Below are positions 27,301 to 33,300 of a stretch of 64,000 nucleotides of DNA, one piece after another. Below the pieces are notes generated by a model, which was given only the letters and a program-made list of their open reading frames with translations, was not told the DNA's origin and made no database searches. Position 1 is the stretch's first letter. Every line of letters begins with the position of its first letter. The stretch is from Ichthyophis bannanicus (Eukaryota > Chordata > Amphibia > Gymnophiona > Ichthyophiidae), in the NCBI GenBank assembly GCA_033557465.1, contig CM066048.1, positions 13,244,305 through 13,308,304 on the forward strand, given 5' to 3'. The position numbers and the translations under genes are program-made.

Positions 27301-30300
27301 GTCATTTTCCTAGTGGCGCTCACCTCAGCTAGATGGGTGAGTGAGTTGTAGGTGCTGGTAGTCCACTCATCCTACACTAGTTTCCACAGGAACAGAGTTG
27401 TCCTTCAAATTCACCCCAAGTTCCTGCTCAAGATGGTCTCTGCTTTCCACATGAACCAAGAGGTGGTGCTCTCCACCTTCTTTCCCAGGCCTCACTCCTC
27501 CCGTGCGAAGGCCTCCCTGCACACTCTCGATTGCAAAAGGGTTTTGTCCTTCTGCCTCCAGAGGATACAGCCTCACTGCTGCTCGGCACAGCTCTTTGTC
27601 TCTTATGACCCCCCTCGGCTTGAGGTTGCTGTCTCCAAGCGCACTCTCTCCCGGTGGGTAGCCGACTGCATTTCCTTTGCCTACGAGAAGGCTGGGCTTT
27701 CTCTGGAACATCATGTCACTGCGCACAATATGCATGCCATTGCGGCCTCAGTGGCAAATCTATGCTCTGTGCCCTTGCTGGACATCTGCCAGGCTACACC
27801 TGGTCCTCTGTTCATACCTGGACAGCGCACTGCTACTTGGAGGAGAGCTCACAACGTGATAGCGCCTTCGGCTAAGCAGTACTTCATCATCTCTTTGGGG
27901 AATAGTGCAACTGCTTTCTCCAGCCCTCTGTGTCCAGGCTACCGGAGAGGGGATTACATCTTCAGTGTTGGTGCTGTATTGACGGACTTCCAGCCAACCA
28001 GCGCTCCCTGTTGTCCTTTGCAGTCTGTTTTTTTGGGTCGCCTGTGGCTTCTACGGGATTTTTTTCGGTAGCCTGTAGCTTAGGCGACCCATATGTGAGG
28101 ACTTACTTCCTGCTTGTTCCCAGAGAAAGCGTAGTTACTCACCTGTAACAGGTGTTTTCCAGGGACAGCAGGAATCAGTCCTCACAACCCTCCCTCCTCC
28201 CTGTGGAGTTGTTTTTCTTTTTATGCTTTATTGAGCAATGTCATCATACTGAGGTAAGATGGCACCCTTGGGCGGGAAGGTGATCGTGCATGTGTGGTCT
28301 AACTCCCAAAGGCTTTCTTCAGAAACTAGGGAGTGAATCTGCTCGGGCTCCGTCATTGCCGACATCACCCTTATGTGAGGACTGATTCCTGTTGTCCCCA
28401 GAGAACACCTATTACAAGTGAGTAACTACGCTTTTTGTAATCTGCTTAGAAGACATTTTAATAAGCAAAATTTAATAATAATAACCTCAAATGGTTCAGT
28501 TGCTTCTACTGTGTTGATTGTGTATGGCTCAGAGCCGGCTTGTTAAGGAAATTATAAGGTTTCATATGCAATAGACTTAAAACTTTGTCAATATGTGAAG
28601 TGTTTCTTGCTTAAGATGTTTTTTTAAGTCCTGACTGACTGAGAAGCATTACTTGATGAGAGGTCGGCGGGTGTGCATGTTGGGGGAGTTCTCAGCTCAT
28701 CTGCCCCTTGATGGAGTCATGGGGATAGGAGCCAGCCATGGGATTTCACATGTCGCAGAGATCATGGAAAATCTTCAGCCAGTCAGGTGCTTTCACCTGC
28801 TGGATCCATAGAGCGAGCCCCTTTTGCTTGAGAGATAAGAGTAGTACCACCACTTAACCAGCAGGAGGCTCTTTCTCTCCTTTAGGCAAAGAGAGAGCTG
28901 CCTTCTCTGCGTCTGAAAACCACCTGTTCTAGTCCTGATTCACATGTTCCCTGTCTGGATTAGGCATTTCACTTGTCTAGTACGGTCCTTTGCAGCTTTT
29001 CATTCCCAATTTGGACAACCAAGTGTCATGTCGTGTTGCGTAGAAAAGCGTGCTTGACTTGTCTTGGGTGGGAAAGAGGATGGGGGGTTTTGTCTTATTT
29101 GGAGGAAGGGATGCAGTATTTACTCTCCAGTCTACCTTCCTGCCCTGGAAGTTGCTTTGTCATCTGCTGTTGTTGCCTCCCCCACCCCTCCAACAGGTAT
29201 GGAGGTATACCCAGCCCGGACCCAGCTCCCCGAGGCACTCCCACAGCCAGTACTAGCGGGCCTCATCGGTGGCGTCTGCTTCCTTGCCATTGCGGTGATC
29301 TCCAGCACAGCAGCCGCCTGCCTCATGAACCATCGGCGGGCAACCAGGCACAGAAAACGACGACAAGGTAGCCAGGAAGCCCCTCCATTTTCCCAGATCA
29401 GGGATCATAATGTTTTTAGAAATTCTTGAACATCCCTGGTCTTCCTGCCCCTCTCTGACTGTTCTGCTCATCGGGGAGGAGTCATGGCTGCGGACTAGTG
29501 TCAGAGCAGCGCAGTGGTATTTAAAAAGGTTCCTGAAAATGTATTTTCCCACTGCTTTTGGAGTGTAAGAGACATAAAGGAATTCCTTATGCGGGAGGGG
29601 TGGGAGGGTTGAGGACCCTGCTTGCCTCACTCTGACTTCAGGCAGCGCTGCTTTAAGAATGTGTGAAACCTGTGCCCTCTGCCCTCTGCCTGGGAGAGAC
29701 TGGCACAAAGAGACCAGGATGGCCGCACCTAGAGAAGAGCAGTCCCCTCGGTTTTCTGTTATTTTTTTTAAGTTGCCTTCCAGGTGATTCCCCCTTTTCT
29801 GTTCTCATGACCTTCCAGATCCACCCATCGCCTTCCCCCCCAACAAGAAGCTGTCGCCATCACAGTAAGTGTCTCCACTGTCACAACCTTGCCTCCTGTG
29901 TCACTGATCTGCTCTGCTTTCTCACCTTCTCTCACCTTCATCTTTCTCGTTTGTTTGTTTTCTTTCTGTCTGGTTTAATGCGCCAGTTGCCAGCTTACAG
30001 AGGAATCCGTATCTTTCTGTATTTATGTGAGATTTTTCTATTATGGGGTCACGTCTCACCTGAGGAGGGGATCTGGACATGATCAGTTTGGGAAGAATAA
30101 TGCCAGCCCCGCAGCTGCCAAGTTACCCAGTTCCAGGAGGCAGATTTTAAGCCAGTCCTGGATTTCTGACCATCTCATTCAGGTGCATTATGGGATTGGC
30201 AGCACTGATTTAGGGTTGCCAACGTTTTCACCGAGAAAAACCCGACACCTGTGGCTCGCCATGCTCCACCCATTCTCCGCCCCTAGTCCCACCCTTGCCC

Positions 30301-33300
30301 CGCCCCCAGCCCCACCCACAAAAATTACCGAGGATTCAGTCACACCCCCCCTCAGTGTTGGTTCTCACACCCCCCCTCCCCTCAGTGCTGGTTCACTCAC
30401 TCACCCCCCCCCCTGCTGACTCACTCACCCCCCTCCCCTGCTGGTTCACTCACTCACCCCCCCTCCCCTGCTGGTTCACTCACCCACCCCCCTGTCACTC
30501 ACTCACCCCCTCCCCTGCTGGTTCACTAACACCACCCCCCCCCCTCCACTGCTGGTTCACTCACCCACCCCCCTGTCACTTACTCACCCCTCCTGCTGGG
30601 TATCTCACTCCCCCCCCCTCCCCTTCTGGTTCACTCACACCAACCCCCCCCCCTCCACTGCTGGTTCACTCACACCACCACCCCCCCTTTGCTGGTTCAC
30701 TCACACACCCCCCCCTTGCTGGCTCACACACACCACCACCCCCCCCCCCCCCTGCCCAAGCCGCTGCTTCTGCTTTGTACAGAGCAGCGGCTGCAATACA
30801 CTTACTTTGAAAAGTAAAGACAAACTGTGTAAGGAGCCCTCCGGTCATCGCAGAGCCCGAGGAAGTGATGTCATGGGGGGGGGCTCCTCACAGGTTGTCT
30901 TTCCTTTTCAAATTAACTTTATTGCAGCTAAAGTTAATTTGAAAAGGAAAGACAACCTGTGAGGAGCCCGCCCCCATGACATCACTTCCTCGGGCTCCTT
31001 ACACAGTTTATCTTTAGTTTTCAATGTAAGTGTATTGCAGCCGCTGCTCTGTACAAAGCAGAAGCAGCGGTTGCACTGCTATGGGGAATCGCGTTCGCGC
31101 CGCGGACTTCGGCACAAAGCCGTTTTTTTGCTCTGGCCGCTCCTGATCTTGCGGCCAGAGCAAAAAACCGACTTTTCAATGGCCGGTTTTACATCTGTGC
31201 CGGCAGCCGGCCTGGCCATGGAAAAACCGGCCAGGCCGGCTGAAAACCGGCCGGTTGGCAACCCTACACTGATTCCAATGGGTAAATTCGGGGACTGCAA
31301 ATACCATGCTGCATTACAAGGCAAATTTAAATCCAGAACTAGCCAACAAATCTCACTCCTGGAACTGGGTAACTTGGCAACTCTGCAGCCCTGGGCCTTC
31401 ATCACCTGTTACACAAACAGGCCTTGTTCCAGACATTTGAGGTTGCCATGTTTTGTTTTACAAAGAAATTACCAGATAGAGCTAAAAGCACTTAGATGTT
31501 ACAGCAGTAAGAAAGGACATCTTGATACGAGTCTGTGCCCTGCCTGGCTTTCCCTAGCTTTTCTTCAGGCTCTGACCAGCTGGGCCCAGGGATGGAGGGG
31601 GGAGAAAACAGAATGTCTTTGGCCGCAGAGGGGGAAAGAGCCATCTTTGGCCTAGATTGGAGCAACAATTGGAGGGAGGAGGTGCCAGGGCTGGGAACAA
31701 ATGTGAGAAGGCTGAGGGGCAGAGGGAAGGGGTAAGAGAGATGAGGAAAAGAAGAGGAGAGTGAGGGGTGGGAGTAAAACAGAGAGTTAAAGGAAAAAGA
31801 GCTGTGTGGGCCAAGGACTGGAGGAGGAGAGAGAGGACTGCTCCTGAGTGGGGCTGGGGAACAAAGAAGGTGCTGGGTGGAGGAGGAGAGCAGGAGGGCT
31901 GTACTGGGTTGGGGAGGGGTATACTCTCACTGTCTGCTGCTAAAAACTTCTCCACCCCTCAAAACGAAAAATATGATCTTGTGGAATTTCAGAACCCTTG
32001 TCTGTGACCACGTAGATTATCAGCTGCAACTGAAAAATGCTCTATTGCTGACAAAAAATCCAAATTGATTTTAGAAATGAAAATCTTTAATGTCTTTTTT
32101 TTTTCTTATTTCTTTCTCCTACCCAAGAAATTCTGATAGCTCTGGTAGCTCCGACAGTCTCATGAAGATAAAGCTTTGTTCCTCTTCATACCAAAGCTTC
32201 CGGAAGGCTCCGCTCTGGGAGGAGAAGGCCAAGACAGGTTCACATCCCTCCAGTAGCAACAAGAACATCTCCCGTTACACCGTGTATGAAAGCCACATAG
32301 GGGAGTCAGTGGCATTGGAGCGGATCAACCGTGGGCCAGATGGACGCTTTGTGGTGGAACCAGAGACCCATCTCCATTCGAATTTGATGGAAGGCTTCCC
32401 TTATGTCACAGAGACAGAGTTCTACCCAGAGTTCTGCCCTCGGGACTCATTGAACCTCAGCCGTACCTCTGAAGGTGGACAGGAGACATACCTTCAGGTC
32501 CACCCAGAAAGAGGAGCAGGAACCTGGCATGGAGAGGTGATTCTGAGGCCCAAGGCCACAGGCCAAGCCCGCAGAGAAGCCCAGGCCTCCGGGCGTCGCC
32601 AAGGGAGATACTTTGGATACGGTGGTGGCAACTGTAGCAGTCCCATGGATGAGTCTAAACCACTGTGTATCATGGATATCAGCCCTGTGACCTTACCCTA
32701 CAGCAAAATTGAAGAGAGGAGGAGGGAGGTCAGCTTGGTTGAGGAGAACTCTAACAGAACGGTGTCTTCCCTCAAAGACTCTGAACTCAAAGGGTGTACT
32801 AAGTCCCTGAGTGGCTTGTCCAGCATACCATCCTTACCAAGCCAGAAAGAGCTGGGGTTTCAAATCAAAGGCAGCCAGCAGCGACTGAGTGCCTCCGCTC
32901 AGAGCGGCATTCTCCAATACCTCAGTCTCCCCTTCTTCAAAGAGATGAGTGTGGATGGGGACTGGCCCCCTGAGGAGGACCCTTTAAAACAGGAGGATGC
33001 TTCACACCAGAAGGCCCAATGTAGCCAGACGCTTCTCTGCCTGGAAGACAAGACTTTGTTTGGTGGTGACAAACTGGCAGAGAGTGAAAGGCAGGAGAAG
33101 CCCAGATCTCACTGCTGGACATCATGTCCTGATTATATGGACACTAGCACCATCCAGGAGGCCTCTGAGCAACAGACGCCAACCAACTCTTTTCTCAGAA
33201 CCCAAGAACCAGACTTGGGGCCTATGAAGTCAGCCTTGCCTAACAGCCTACGGTGGACTAATCTTCTGAATGAGGGTCCCAGTCAGCACCTGACTGTGAA

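Larger units (their letters stand above)
15570..28440 (+). mobile_element. DIRS element B1 (degenerate), split by DIRS-B2, a hAT MITE and an L2
   Basis: The left terminal repeat begins near 15584 (gaacaagcaggaagtcagtcc). An internal complementary region at 28085-28200 carries both outer ends in reverse, and the right inverted repeat ends near 28435 (gtgagtaactacgc). This inverted-repeat plus internal-complement layout defines DIRS elements, which integrate by a tyrosine recombinase without target duplication. Coding pieces run gag (16171-16690, 22099-22533), RT (22944-23383), RNase H/methyltransferase (23740-24800) and recombinase (24880-25267, 27300-27870). All are broken by frameshifts and insertions. 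It sits in the IGSF9 intron between FN3-2 and TM, in gene orientation. Confidence 0.9.
30211..31266. mobile_element. hAT-type non-autonomous transposon with palindrome, 8-bp TSD
   Basis: Ends 'tagggttgccaac' and 'gttggcaaccctaca' are inverted. The target duplication cactgatt is at 30203-30210 and 31267-31274. Inside are a C-rich minisatellite and a 310-bp palindrome. There is no transposase. The layout parallels the 3838-6223 element although the ends differ. Confidence 0.9.

Noticed and set aside
30340..30756. CRISPR-like repeated units
   Set aside because: Units are contiguous and variable with no unique spacers, and the genome is eukaryotic; it is a minisatellite.
30295..30810. Proline/threonine-rich 171-codon ORF
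   Set aside because: Translation of a C-rich minisatellite inside a hAT element.
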